Assembly: GCA_021229015.1 (NCBI GenBank)
Contig: CM037792.1
Coordinates: forward strand, 4,411,136-4,475,135
DNA from: Solen grandis
Taxonomy: Eukaryota > Mollusca > Bivalvia > Adapedonta > Solenidae
Direction of reading: 5' to 3'
DNA length: 64,000 bases
The position numbers were made by a program, and so were the translations under genes. Of this stretch, positions 1-11,103 are shown one piece after another (position 1 is the stretch's first letter; each line of letters opens with the position of its first letter). The notes under the pieces are model-generated. The model saw only the letters and a program-made list of their open reading frames with translations, was not told the DNA's origin and made no database searches.

Positions 1-434
1 CAGAATGTTTTATTCCATAATATCTTGGACAGGTTTGAATTTGGGTCATGTGGAGTCAAAAAGTAGGTCATGAGGTCAAATCTTAGAAAAACCTTGTTAA
101 CACTTTAGAGGCCACATTTTTTGCCCAATCTTCATGAATCTTGGTCAGAATGTTTGTTTCCAAAAATATCTTGGACAAGGATGAAATTGGGTCATGTGGG
201 GGTCAAAAAGTAGGTCATGAGGTCAAATCTTAGGAAAACCTTGTTTACACTCTGGAGGGCACATTTTTGGCAATATCTTCATGAAACTTGGTTGGATTGT
301 CTGTTTCCATAACATCTTGGACAAGTTCGAAAGTGGGTCATGTGGGGTCAAAAATAGGTCATTATGAAAAATCCAACATTTGTTGCTCATTTATAATCAG
401 GTGAGCGATTCAGGACCATCATGGCTCTCTTGTT
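1..434 (+). repeat. 3' part of an AGCTCACCTGAGC-family repeat element
   Basis: Two to three copies of a monomer of about 148 bp, recognisable by AGGTCATGAGGTCA followed by AATCTTAG. The block ends with CAGGTGAGCGATTCAGGACC and the CTCTTGTT tail that closes other members of this family in the window. The 5' end lies outside the window. It is non-coding and probably a non-autonomous element with an internal tandem array; the class is not known to me. Confidence 0.8.
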
Positions 435-830
435 CTTTCTCTCCAGCCAGTCAGCCAACTCTCTGAGGACTCAGTCTTGTCTCCATCTATATCTCCCTTG
501 TGTCATGCAGTGAGTCAGTGATGATGAATAGGATGAAAGAACATGCTCAAGTGTGCCTGGTCTGTCACAAAGGCTGCATTTAGGGTCGGCTAAAGTCCCC
601 CATCAACAGAGATTCGCTGATGATGGTATGAGATCATAGACAGACCTGATGGGAAATGACAGTTACTTCCAGATTTCTCCCCAGGTCAACTTCCTGTCTG
701 TGGTGTTTCACGTAGTCCATGTTCCCTGTGATCCCATCTCCACCGCTCTTGCCTGTCTTGCATGTTCTTCTACTTTCCTGACCTCTGACTAGGTCCTGGT
801 TTGCCTTTCTTTCTTGTCTGACCTGCTCCA
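425..830 (-). pseudogene. Decayed LINE reverse-transcriptase C-terminal fragment
   Basis: Read on the minus strand, about 600-430 encodes ADPKCSLCDRPGTLEHVLSS followed after a short gap by GRYRWRQD and VLRELADW. This matches the zinc-knuckle-like tail (CxxC, GTLEHxLS, GRYRWRHDxVL) that I know from the end of many invertebrate non-LTR retrotransposon polyproteins. A stop follows RWRQD. The upstream reading (about 830-634) is in a different frame, so at least one frameshift is present. No catalytic reverse-transcriptase motif is visible. It is a dead fragment abutting the preceding repeat. Confidence 0.65.
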
Positions 831-839
831 CAGTAATGT

Positions 840-1820
840 CTTGGTGGTGCCGATACCTTGACTGCAGTCATCCCAACAACGTCTTTACGCTTGAGTGAGC
901 TCTCTACCTGGTTCACGGTCTCTGTTGCATTTTCTGCTAGTACAAGTTACAATCCTTGCATCATGGATAAGTTCGTCCGGAGAATAGAGTTAAGTTTTCT
1001 AATTAAAATTTAAGTTTGAAATTATGACTAGTCCTTAATGTGAATTCTGACCCGCTCAATGGTCATATGAACTGCATCAACAATCAAATATTAGTGCCCT
1101 AATTATCTTAAACCTAATTATACTTTGGAATTAAAAGGAATTAAAATATTTTATAGATTCATTACCTTGACATAATACAACAGTTCTATTTAGTACAAAA
1201 ATAATAGTTTACTGAAAAGTATCCTTTTTGTTGGTCATACATTCATCTCTTGATTATGATTGTAGAAACGTATATGACTGGCTGTCAAGTATGAAAAATG
1301 CTTGTATTCAAACACTCTAAATACATTTTATGAAGTGAAAGAGAGAAAATATACACAAATCAATGATTCTGTTTCTTAACTGCCTGAGTATAATTATAAC
1401 AGTAAGATAACAGATATATGAAATTTTAGGTAGTTTGACATTTGAATCACTTCGAACATGACTTTTAAATGGTCACTCAAATCTGTACATTTCACAAGCA
1501 TGCTGAAATGAATGAATATCAAATAAAACATTTACAATTGAATTTTTTGTCAATAACAATTGAAATGTTCATTAAAATATAATTATGGAGGCCATCTTTA
1601 ACAGTATATTTTTGTGTAAACCATTTCTATAATGCATAATCTATGGTAAACAACATTATCAACAAAACATTTTAAAATGAAAGTGTGATGTATACATTTA
1701 GCCATATTCAATTTTATAAAGAAACATATCACTATATAAAAAGCATTGATGAAGAGAAAAAAGATTGGTGGGGATATCATTTTTTTCGGCGTAGCTGTAT
1801 AATTTCGATTTCAACTCGCA
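840..1820. other. AT-rich sequence with no recognised gene
   Basis: No convincing coding exon, RNA gene or terminal inverted repeat was found. The short open frames here lack coding character. A phrase GGAGGCCATCTTTAACAG near 1587 is a weak echo of ATGGCGGCCATCTTGG at about 3715 and 4318, suggesting an old degenerate repeat. Confidence 0.5.
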
Positions 1821-1826
1821 TCTTAA

Positions 1827-2012
1827 ACCAATCAAATGTACGCTAACAGCGGTAAATAATTCTAAGCTGAATAAAAGGACTCCTGTTATTGGTTAACGCA
1901 TCGTTATGGACTATAAAATTACTGTAAATAAGGGGTGCAGCTTGTATATATCATTCAGCTTGGTGTTATTACTTTTCTTTTTGATGTAAACATGAAAGTG
2001 ATTTCAGTAAGT
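1827..2012 (+). promoter_or_regulatory. Candidate promoter and 5-codon first exon
   Basis: Ordered elements are visible: CCAAT (about 1828), inverted CCAAT (ATTGG, about 1889), TATA box CTATAAAA (1911-1918), a second TATATA (about 1945) and an initiator-like TCATTC (1951-1956). An ATG follows at 1992. The open frame reads MKVIS and meets a strong donor, TCA|GTAAGT, at 2007. Short first exons starting a signal peptide are common in small secreted-protein genes. No matching second exon was identified, so this is a hypothesis; random AT-rich sequence can mimic a TATA box. Confidence 0.25.
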
Positions 2013-3758
2013 TAAATACAATCCTTTTCCATCAATTGAGGAATGCTACTTTGTGAAAATGATTTAAAACAACAAAAAAGAATCCACCGTGTTATGACAT
2101 GAAACCCCTTAATTACTATGTATATTGAATTCTTCCAGCCTGCCGAGATGCTCTCATTGAAAATTAATTCGCCAAAACCAAAACAACTAATAACGCTTTT
2201 ATATCATAATTGTCATATGCAATAATGATATGAACAAATATCAAACAAGCCTATTTACAGATATAATTTTTTGTATTACCGTCTATAAATAAGTATATTT
2301 CATAGAAAAAATACTGAACTATTTCTAGAGCGTACTAAATTTGTTGTGCGTCGGTCTTTCGCGCGCTTTTCCTCGGAATGTTCTAGAAGTCCTTTATCAA
2401 TGAATCTATGCTTTAAGGTGCTGATCATTAATGTATATGCCTGTATAAACTATTTTGATACAGTTTACAACTGATAAAATCAGACCTGAACAAGCTTTTG
2501 TCAGTAAGAAATAAAATAAAGGTGAAGAAAAAATTGTATGTCCTAACTACAACGAGCAGATAACTGCTCATTACATGATCAGTCTGGAACTAAATTAGGT
2601 TTTATGCAGCGGATTATCATAGATTTTTTTATAGTTCATAGGATAATTTATAACATTACACTGCTTTTAAATAAGAACATTTGGAGGTACTCTGAGATAT
2701 TTGGTATATCAAATCATTTCATATTCTGATTTTAATCATTTTACAATTTTTTATGGTGCAGGTAAGCCTGTTTACGATAATGGTCAGTCGTGTCTTTTGT
2801 ATAATAGTCTAGTCATTCTTTACTGTACATTTTGTTTTGAATATATATAGACATTATTTTAAAAGTGTACTTTTTTTTGCTACATTCCTGTTGTTGTACA
2901 CATCTCGTGGACTATTTTCTTATTTGCAAAATAAACCATGTTAAAAACATTGCCATTCATCATTGTTCACTACCAAAATTTAGACATGTTTTTTACAATT
3001 ATTTACAACAATGCTTTTATAACCTATCATAACATTAGAGTCTTTGAAATGTGTTTTGCATATATTTCCATTTATAAGTTTCTTAATTAAAGTATATTTA
3101 TGCATGAATGAAAATCTCGTTTTTCTTTCATCCTACGCCAATCTTTTTTAAAGATATTTCTTGTTTCGAGTAATTAATATATGTATTTCAATAATGAAAT
3201 GACCTTGAACTTGATCTTTAAGAGGCTATAGTTGAAGCTCTGAATTTACAAACATGAAAGATGCTAAAGGTGGATAATCAATTCAAAGAATCCATAAATT
3301 AAACTTCCAGTGAAAATTGAAACATACGTTGAAATATCATATGATGACTGACTTCAGTAATAAGAATATAAAAGTATACATATTTCTATATTACATGAAA
3401 AAACAATGATAAGATAATTTCATATAAAGGGGCCTGTAATCATAAACTTCAATATTCTTATACTAAATAAATCAATTCAACAAAAAGAAAAAAAAACACT
3501 TAAAATGAGAACAATTAGGGCAGACAAATCAAATTTTGGGGATAAATTATGTGTTTTGAACTTGGAATGACCTTGAACTTGACATTCAAAGGTCAAATTG
3601 GTAAGTTTTGCATACATGCAAAATTAAAGTAATTTCTTTCAAACACTTAAGATTGACCTTTATATATGACATTTATCAATGAAACATCCAATAATCATTG
3701 ATACAGCAATTGAATGGCGGCCATCTTGGATAATGTTTATGTGTGTAACCTACCAAAA
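2013..3758. other. AT-rich intergenic sequence, faint old repeat
   Basis: No gene recognised. AATGACCTTGAACTTGA occurs near 3567 and in variant form near 3200; a relative at about 4170 reads TGACCTTGACCTTGA. With the repeated GGCGGCCATCTTGGA this suggests a degenerate repeat of about 600 bp. A GCAG|GTAAGC splice-like site near 2757-2765 was noted without a convincing exon. Confidence 0.4.
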
Positions 3759-3762
3759 TTAA

Positions 3763-3996
3763 CCCTTTCCCTCATATAGACTCATTTTGACGCACTCAAT
3801 AGGTACCACATAAAGCCTGATCTGCAGAAAACCACAGTTAAACCTTACCAAATTTAATTATAAAATCCTAATTTCCAGACCACTGAGGAGCAGCGAACAG
3901 CATAAAACCTGATCAGCCTGCGAGTTACTCGCAGGCTGATCTGGTTTTATGCTGTTCGCATAGGTCTTTTCATGGTTTCCTCTATGAGGGAAAGGG
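3763..3996. mobile_element. piggyBac-type MITE with TTAA target duplication
   Basis: The element has perfect terminal inverted repeats CCCTTTCCCTCATA and TATGAGGGAAAGGG, each flanked by TTAA (3759-3762 and 3997-4000). A CCC terminus with TTAA duplication is the signature of the piggyBac superfamily. It is 234 bp with no coding capacity. Its 3' half holds a nearly perfect hairpin (about 3894-3958) with arms of about 31 nt, reading CGAACAGCATAAAACC then GATCAGCCTGCGAG, separated by TTA. Confidence 0.85.
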
Positions 3997-4000
3997 TTAA

Positions 4001-4790
4001 TACATAATCTAAACACAGATATCATACAAAACAGTTTTAAATGAAAGAATACACACATAACAGTATTTCTGTCACTAAAAGTTATCCATTTGAGTATAAA
4101 TAGTGCATAAAATGAGAAAAAGTAGGTAGAAGATATCAAATTTTGTGGTATTTTTTGTACTTTGACCCTGAAATGACCTTGACCTTGAATTTGCCATTTT
4201 TGTGTATGATTTTGATGAACATTATGGAAGGAGTGATAATCATGCAAATGCTTTGAACTACCTCTGTAAATAAACCTGTAACAAGCAGATAAATTATTTT
4301 CACTGAACTTGCGATTTATGGCGGCCATCTTGGACACCATCTTGGATTTCCGAGTCCGCACCAGGCATTGGCAGTTTATGCGGGCAGTTTCATATAGTAC
4401 AGAATTGGCAAACATTTTGGTATATAACATTGCTTGTTCTACTTTTATGGCCACCTACTCCTTAAATAAACTACTTTTTGGCTGATTGTCACCCCACTAT
4501 AAGACAACACCATAGCTAACTTTAAGCGACCGGTTGCATATGGTTTGTCATACTGAACGCGTGCCTGACGTTAATTTCTTCCTGTGTGTAGAGCGGATGT
4601 CACATAAGGTGAAATTGAAATTAGTGGAGGGGGCACAGAAGGGTGCATTTGTAACACTTTTGCAAGCATTCCTTTCAGGATAATTGACAGCGTCTCCCTC
4701 CATTATTAACTCACTAACTTTCCAAATCTACTCATCCTGTTGACACAATATTTTACCATTACCTGAACCATATTGCACCTTATTAAGGTT
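4001..4790. other. Intergenic sequence, no gene recognised
   Basis: A minus-strand open frame crosses this segment and the MITE hairpin, so it is not a plausible gene. It contains ATGGCGGCCATCTTGG (about 4318) and TGACCTTGACCTTGA (about 4171). Nothing else was identified. Confidence 0.5.
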
Positions 4791-4829
4791 TAGTTTATGT
4801 GCTGATAAGAATATGTGACACCATAGCCC

Positions 4830-5875
4830 TCTGTCCCCGACCCCATCAAGTTTTGGGAGTATGATAGAATGGGATAACGAAAAGAAACTGGTAAGAAACG
4901 CACAATAATTATTAATTCTCCCAAACGAAATTTGGAGACTTGTTGATTGTTTTCTTCTTTCTTTTTATGGACCATATGTTTGAGACCGCTCGACCTGTAT
5001 TTATATATAGTCCTCAATGAGAAGTAGTGCCTCCCTAATTTTTGTAAATGGGGGTCACTGGGGGTCAGGCCCCATTCCCTCAAAGATGGATTTTTTTTTT
5101 CTTCATAAAAATGTATTTTGCTTAAATATTTCAAATTATTCAACCTTGAATCATATATTTTTTTTGTTCTTCATAATGAGAAGAATTGAACAGTACTACT
5201 TTGGTGTCCCCCCCCCCCCCTCGAGTTCACCCAGGTGTCAGGCCCCACCCCCTGATATTTACTTATGACCTAATATCTGAAAAACTGTTCAGATCCCCAC
5301 CCCTTAACCATATATATTCTTGCTCCTCATGGTGAGACAGATTGAATGTTACTTCTTTAGTGTTCCTGGGGGGTCACAAGGGGGTGCCAAAAAGGGGTCT
5401 GGACCCACCCTGTCAGTTTTACTTCTGACCTTTATTTAAAAAAACATAGAAATCCCCGCCCATAAGCCATATATATTCTTGTTCCTCATTATCAGATGAA
5501 TGGTACATCTTTGATATTCACATGGGTCACCAAGGAGTCACGCCCCACCCTCTAAATTTTTAGCTAAAAAAATGTTCAGGTTCCCACCCCTAAACCATAT
5601 AATATTCTTGTTCCTAATGATGAGATGGACTGAATGTTCACATGAATCACCAAGGGGTCAGGCCCCTCCCCCTTAATTTTACTTATGACCTTAAATCTCA
5701 AAAAATATTCAGATCCCCACCCCTAAACCCTAATTTTTATATATTCTTGATCCTCACTTTGAGACAGATTAAATGGTACTTCTTTAGTATCTCCAGGGGG
5801 TCACAAAGGGGTCTGGCTCCACACCCTCAATTTTACTTATGACCTTTTTTCTCAAAAAACATTTGTGTATGATTG
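4830..5875 (+). repeat. Degenerate tandem repeat of about 150-180 bp monomers
   Basis: About five to six imperfect monomers share a cycle: CCCCACCCCTAAACCATAT, then ATTCTTGTTCCTCAT, a GAGACAGATTGAATG segment, ACTTCTTTAGT, GGGGTCACAAGGGGTC, then a pyrimidine-rich segment and ACTTATGACCTT. A C-homopolymer (about 5210-5220) lies within. Open frames on both strands simply follow the monomers. Confidence 0.75.
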
Positions 5876-5953
5876 TCTAAAGAGAAACTTTGTTTGGGTG
5901 ACTTAGTAACAGGTCACTATTACAATTATTACTTGTTTAAACCATGTTTTTTA

Positions 5954-6690
5954 TTAGCTCACCTGAGCACAACATGCTCATGGTGAGCTATTGTGGTCGC
6001 CGTTTGTCCAGCATCCATCATCCGTGCATGTGTCCGGCATCAACAATTTCCTTTAAACACCATCTCCTCCTAAACCACTTGGCCAAATTTGATGAAAATT
6101 GCCTGGGATGTTCCTTTCATGAATCTCTACCAAAGTTGTTCAGATGTTTCCAGTCAGTTGCATATCTGGGTCACAGGAGCTAAAAATAGATTTTTAAAGT
6201 GAAATCTTTAAAGATCTTCTTCTCCGAAACCGCAAGGCCTAGAGCTTAGATATTTGGTGTGTAGCATTGCCTTATGGACCATTACCAAGTTTGTTTAAAT
6301 CATGACCCTAGGGTCAAAATTGGCCCCGCCCCAGGGGTCACTTTATATTACATAGACTTACATAAGAAAAACTAGAAAAATCTTCTTGTCAGAAACTAGA
6401 AGGCCTTGAGTTTAGATAATTGGTGTATTGCATTGTCTTATGGACCATTACCAAGTTTGTTCAAATCATTACCCTGGGGTCAAGATTGGCCCTGCCCCAG
6501 GGGTCACTTGATTTTATATAGACTTATTTAGGAAAAAAATAGAAAAAATCTTCTGATTAGAAACAACAAGGCCTAGAGTTTAGATATTTGGTGAGTAACA
6601 TGCCCTAGTGAACATCTATAAATTTTGATCAAATCTTGGCCCTGGGGTCAAAATTGGCCTTGTCCTAGCAGTCTCAGCTGCCAATGAGTT
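5954..6690 (+). repeat. AGCTCACCTGAGC-family element, 5' part
   Basis: Opens with TTAGCTCACCTGAGCACAA and the usual GTGAGCTATTGTGGTCGCCG leader, followed by monomers containing GACCCTAGGGTCAAAATTGG and CCCCAGGGGTCA. The normal 3' terminus is missing, so the copy is truncated about 100 bp upstream of the CXorf38-like coding exon. Confidence 0.8.
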
Positions 6691-6789
6691 TTCTTTAAAT
6701 TTGAGCTATATATGATGTCATGCATGCTGTCCGTATATATTTTTTAGGTCAAGTGAGTGCACCATCCACATGAGGGGATTTTGTCAGTA

Positions 6790-7359
6790 ATGGCTACTCC
6801 TTCCATGGCTGTATCTCACCAGGCCCAGATTGCAGACCCGACCTTCCGTAACTGGGTCAAGGCGGGGCTTGCTCTGAAGTACACTAAGGAAGGGATAGAA
6901 TCCTTCATTGATGATGAAACAAGAGAGTTCCACTCATCCCTGCTGAAGCAACTTGGTCAAACGCCACAGAACTGTGGCCAGTGTACCATAGACAACTTGC
7001 TGCCTCACAAGTCATCTGCATGTCCAGGACAGAGAAATACGTGTATTTGTTCAAAACATGTTAAAAAACGCCGTGATTGTCCAAATACTATATGTGGGAC
7101 ACTTTGCACTGCTATAATATCAGCACACAGGTTTAAAGGACCTGCATGGAAGAATTCTCACATATCCCAGTGGGTTACAGACCATTGGGAGATGGGGAAA
7201 AACTATCTTCCCATTACTGGGGGGTACATAAACATAACATCTGCCAAGGACACAGATTTAAGTGGACTAGTGAACATTGGGATAAACTTGAAGAATATAA
7301 CAAACAGACACACATTTCTAAATCTTGACCGCGATTTTGCTCCAGATGAATTTTGTCAG
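6790..7359 (+). CDS. CXorf38-like protein, first coding exon
   Basis: This exon encodes about 190 residues beginning MATPSMAVSH. Recognisable blocks are FRNWVKAG near the N-terminus and FHSSLL about 30 residues later. A Cys/His-rich stretch follows (CGQC, CPGQ, CICSKH, CPNTICGTLC and AHR), likely metal-binding, then WVTDHWEMGKNYLP and the acidic DTDLSGLVNI segment. From memory these correspond in order to vertebrate CXorf38, especially NWVKAG and the WE-x-K block. The frame runs 11 codons further upstream (ATG 6757), but TTTTGTCAG (6780-6786) looks like an acceptor just before the ATG at 6790, so I prefer that start, with a 5' UTR exon upstream. The exon ends at CAG|GTAATC in phase 0, matching exon 2. 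Molecular function is not established; a nucleic-acid or innate-immunity role is inference from the HEPN motif in exon 2. Confidence 0.8.
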
Positions 7360-7885
7360 GTAATCTAGAGGTGTATTTTATGAAATTACTGTTTGACAAT
7401 ATTTCTAAGGTTTGGCCAGTAGTATGGCAAATCAAGTTTGCTTATTTGATTGCATTTTGATATTCTTTAACATATTTTCATATTGTGACCTGCAGCTCAT
7501 TACAGGTTATTACAGGTAGAGGATGACCATGGATGAACTATGCATTATTTTTGGTACAAACGGCACCCTGGTAGAACCACTGTACTACTGTAAGTCTAAT
7601 GAAAAACTTCCTCACATATTATAACAAAGTACCAAGACTGGGATTTGAACCCATCATATTGAGGCTTGTGAAACCCCCTTGCAGATCAACACTTTGTTTC
7701 TAAAGATGATTACAATTTTTTGTTTAATGTTTACACTAATATTATGTCAATTTTTCGAACAGTATTTTTATCATTCATACGTGAAAAAAAAAAAAATTCA
7801 AGAAAATATATTCTTTGAGGTTCACAAATTTAGTATATAAATACTGCTGGTTTCAGTAAAGATACTGAACCATGCTTGTAATTAT

Positions 7886-8830
7886 GTCTCCCCCCATATT
7901 TATATGGGAGAGACATATTGTTTTTGTCAGAGTTTTCTGTCTGCCTGTCTGTCACACTTTTTGTCTGGCGCATAACTCACAAAGTATTAAAGCTATTAGA
8001 TCTCATTAAGGAAAAGTGTCATGCACAAAAACCGTAACTCTGCACATCATGTTTTTGAAGTTATTGCCCTTTTGTTAAATTTCATGCCTATTTTTTTACT
8101 AGAGTATTAAAGCCATTAACTTAAAACTTTTCAAGTGGATAGACCTCATGAAGGAGAAGCATAAGAACCATTACTCTCTGCATCATATTTTTTGAGTTAC
8201 TGCCCTTTGCTAAATTTCATACTTATTTTTTGTTGAGCGCTATACTCATGCACTATGAGACATATAACCTTGAAACTTCATAGGTGGATATACCTCACAA
8301 AGGAGAATTATAGTGCACAAAAAAACTTAATTCTGCAAATCATATTGCCTGTTGTTTATTTCATATTCAATTAAGTTTTGTCTGGAGCATAACTGATGCA
8401 CTGTAAGACATATAATCTTAAAACTTCATAGTTGGGTAGACGTTATGGACGAGAATTGTAGTATACAAGAGCATAATCCACTTCCAAGGTTTCTTGTTGG
8501 AGTTATTCCCCTTTTATACAATTTTGTGTCCTTAAGATAACTCCAGATGGACTCATGCTGTTGGTATTAAATTTCATTTCTGGAAAGAAATTATTGAGAA
8601 AAAATGTCATGCACAGGGTTTATAGCTCTGGCTTCAGCATTTTTGGAGTTATTCTCCCTTTTCACAATTTCATGACTGCAAAATAACTCCTATTCCACTT
8701 ACGCCTTCGAAACAAAATTTCAGCTATGCATGGATAGACATTGATGAGAGGAAGTGTCACACACAAGGTCCATAACTCTGGACAGAGCTTGATCAATATA
8801 GTCAGCCCTTTAACTATTTACACCATGAAT
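7886..8830 (+). repeat. TATGTCTCCC-family interspersed repeat
   Basis: Starts TTATGTCTCCCCCCATAT, with the complementary ATATGGGAGAGACATA about 10 bases later, forming a hairpin at the 5' end. Then come TTTTTGTC, a CTGTCTGCCTGTCTGTC run and loose monomers carrying GAGTTATTGCCC or similar, GCATAACT and AAACTTCATAG. I recognise the layout as a common bivalve repeat. Non-coding. Confidence 0.65.
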
Positions 8831-9149
8831 ACTGATGACATAATTACCATAAAAATTCAATGATATTTACCAACATGAATTAAAACAATCAGATTTTTGG
8901 CATGAATATACTCAGTTACTGCAAACATCCTCAGGCGTTTTGTACCCTAGCCACACAGGACTTCCCTGCTGCTTGTCCATCCGAATTATTCTTTTACATG
9001 TGAAAAATAACAATGCATCCCTTTTTTCAAGCCACAGTTTGCAAAAAGTGTGCTAATGTTTTTGTAACTTAAATCATGGTAGGTCTACTTTTTCATTTCA
9101 AATAAAGCATATATCATTGTGTGCCTCAGTGTATGTGTGTCTGTGTGAG

Positions 9150-9225
9150 GGGATGTCATAGTCCAGTTTTAGAGTACATAGTTCTGGCTCTTGAGGTTGT
9201 GGGTTTGAACCCTCCACCTAGAGTC
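9150..9225 (+). repeat. tRNA-derived SINE head
   Basis: An A-box-like CATAGTCCAGTTTTAG (about 9157) and a B-box-like GGGTTTGAACCC (about 9201) are about 30 nt apart, as in a Pol III internal promoter. GTTCTGGCTCTTGAGG between them resembles an anticodon arm. No clean acceptor stem was found, so it is a SINE head rather than a functional tRNA. It lies in the intron just upstream of exon 2. Confidence 0.5.
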
Positions 9226-9368
9226 AAGAACCAGTTATAATTTTATAATATATGAAGCACAGGAACTACTAAGGATGTTTTGAGAGGGTTTGTACAATAA
9301 TAACATGCAATAACTTGTTTTCCTACCAATAGGAAGTTTTCATTGTGAGTCTTGTTGTCTGGTTACAG

Positions 9369-9527
9369 TGCAGAAGTGCAAGAAATGACATCATGCACAA
9401 TGAACAACAATCTGTAACTGATGTGAAGCTGAAGGAATATCTCAGTGTCATGAAAGCCACACTGCAGTGTACATCTGCCCTGTGTAGAGACCCTTCAGCA
9501 AAGCAGTCTCTCCTCAAACTGTCACAG
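9369..9527 (+). CDS. CXorf38-like protein, second exon with HEPN RNxxxH motif
   Basis: The exon is 159 bp (53 codons), phase 0 on both sides, between acceptor GGTTACAG and donor CAG|GTAAAT. It begins CRSARNDIMHNEQQ. R-N-D-I-M-H fits the R-[NDH]-x3-H motif of catalytic HEPN ribonuclease domains. Vertebrate CXorf38 has, as I recall, CRNEIMHS at the equivalent place, so the motif looks conserved. A helical stretch follows (VTDVKLKEYLSVMKATLQ) and the exon closes with SLLKLSQ. The gene should continue downstream, but no later exon is certain; a weak candidate is at 10787-10834. A continuous frame through 9345-9650 crosses both splice sites and is intron read-through. Confidence 0.75.
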
Positions 9528-9639
9528 GTAAATTTCTGTGGTGCTCTTGGTAAACTTCTTCACACTTGTCCCTGTAGTTTTTTTTTGTGTCCGGCCCACT
9601 GCCAGGGTTGTGGTGGGGTTGGGATGATTAGGAAAGGGT

Positions 9640-10280
9640 TGAAAAATTAAGAGTTTACAATGGGCTAACATCAGGCCCGGATCCAGCAGGGGTCCTAGGG
9701 GGACTTGCCCCCCGCCCCCCCGCTTCCCTTTTTCATACATCTTTCTATGCTATAAAATCCCATGATTACATCATAGTAGTGTTGTCTAGAGAAAATCCCC
9801 ATCGTGGGCTCCCATACTGAACTTCCCGCATAACCACCTGACCAGCCAGCCTCCTATTGTCTTATGGACCCCCCCCCCCGGCTGTTAATGTGTAGGTAGT
9901 CCGAATCTGCAGTCATCCATGACTGTGTGATAAGCATGTGTTTAGGGTACTGCGGACATGTTCACTGATTGAGAGAAATTTACATGTCGTCTGCCGAGCG
10001 ATCTAACAATTGGGGCAATTAACAAAAGTTTGTATCAGTTACAACTATAAACTATTCTAGACAAATGCAATTTAAGAAATAGCATATAAATAGTTAATCA
10101 TAAAATTAGCTGCTAAAAACAACCAAGCTGAACATTAAAATGTAATTAGCATCAAAACAATTTCACTGGAGCCCAAAAGAAAAGAAAAAAAAAAGAAAAA
10201 AAAAAAGAAAAGAAAAACTAGTTTGACTAAATCTACTTGACGAAAGTTTTAATTTACTTTTCTCTACATGTATAATTTTT
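9640..10280. other. Non-coding spacer with low-complexity tracts
   Basis: Contains a C-rich block (about 9707-9722), another poly-C (about 9869-9879), and an A/AAAG run (about 10178-10217). The phrase GGCCCGGATCCAGCAGGGG near 9675 looks like part of an interspersed repeat. No gene seen. Confidence 0.4.
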
Positions 10281-11010
10281 AGCTCGAATTTTCGAAGAAA
10301 ATGAGAGCTTATACTGTCACTCGGGCGTCGGCGTCGGTGTCGGCGTCGGCGTTGCAACACAAGGTTAAAGTTTTTTTCAAACATCAATAACTTAAATACT
10401 ATCAAAGGTATTCCACCCAAACTTAAAACACTTATTCACCATCATCACTTCCACCTTACTTCTAAGGCCCACAACCCTGGCTACCCTATTTTTGGAGTTA
10501 TGCCCCTTTCATACTTACAAAACAGCCAAAATCAAGGTTAAAGTTTTTACAAAGTTGTATATCTTCAATACTATCTAAGGTATTCAACTGAAACTTCAAG
10601 TACATATTCACCATCATTACCTCTACCTTACTAACAAGGCCCATAACTCTTGCTGTACTACTTCTTAAATTATGCCACTTTCATACTTGGAAAACAGCCG
10701 AAATCATGGTTAATTTTTTTACAAAGTTGTATATTTTCAATACTATCACAGGTATTCCACCATAACTTGGAATATTACAATTTCAGATTTTAGCACTGGA
10801 GTTGGCGGATCAGCACACCACATTCTCAAATTGATTCTGCATGCTAATTTCACCAATTAAAAATGTCATATTTGTTTATTGGAGGTGATAGAATAATTTC
10901 TACTATAACTAGAACATATCATCATTGATATGTACCATACTATTAAAATCTATAAAACTGTGTCTTAGCAACTGAGAAAAGTCGAGTGCGCTGTCTTATG
11001 GACAGCTCTT
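10280..11010 (+). repeat. AGCTCGAATTTTCGAAG-family repeat
   Basis: Begins TTTAGCTCGAATTTTCGAAG, then GTCACTCGGGCGTCGG and a short GTCGGC run (10325-10352). Two to three internal monomers follow, each with AAGGTTAAAGTTTTT, ACTATC-AAGGTATTC and TTATGCCCCTTTCATACTT. It closes GTCGAGTGCGCTGTCTTATG and GACAGCTCTTGTT. This is a distinct family sharing the CTCTTGTT end. A possible small exon inside it (10787-10834) is discussed in the findings. Confidence 0.65.
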
Positions 11011-11103
11011 GTTAAATCTTGTATTAAAAGTGGGCTATTTAGCTGCTGACAGGTTGATGAACTTTCAGGTATGAAAAACTGCCGATTTGGTTTCTGAAAA
11101 AGG

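Larger units (their letters stand above)
7360..9368 (+). other. Intron of the CXorf38-like gene
   Basis: Donor GTAATC follows codon CAG at 7359; the acceptor is TTGTCTGGTTACAG ending at 9368. Both flanking exons are in phase 0. The intron carries a TATGTCTCCC-family repeat (7886-8830) and a tRNA-headed SINE (9150-9225). Confidence 0.7.

Noticed and set aside
3858..4454. 198-codon minus-strand open frame
   Set aside because: It runs through the MITE terminal repeat and hairpin, so it is not an evolved gene.
7630..7700. B-box-like GGGTTCAAATCC on the minus strand
   Set aside because: No convincing A box or stems at tRNA spacing.
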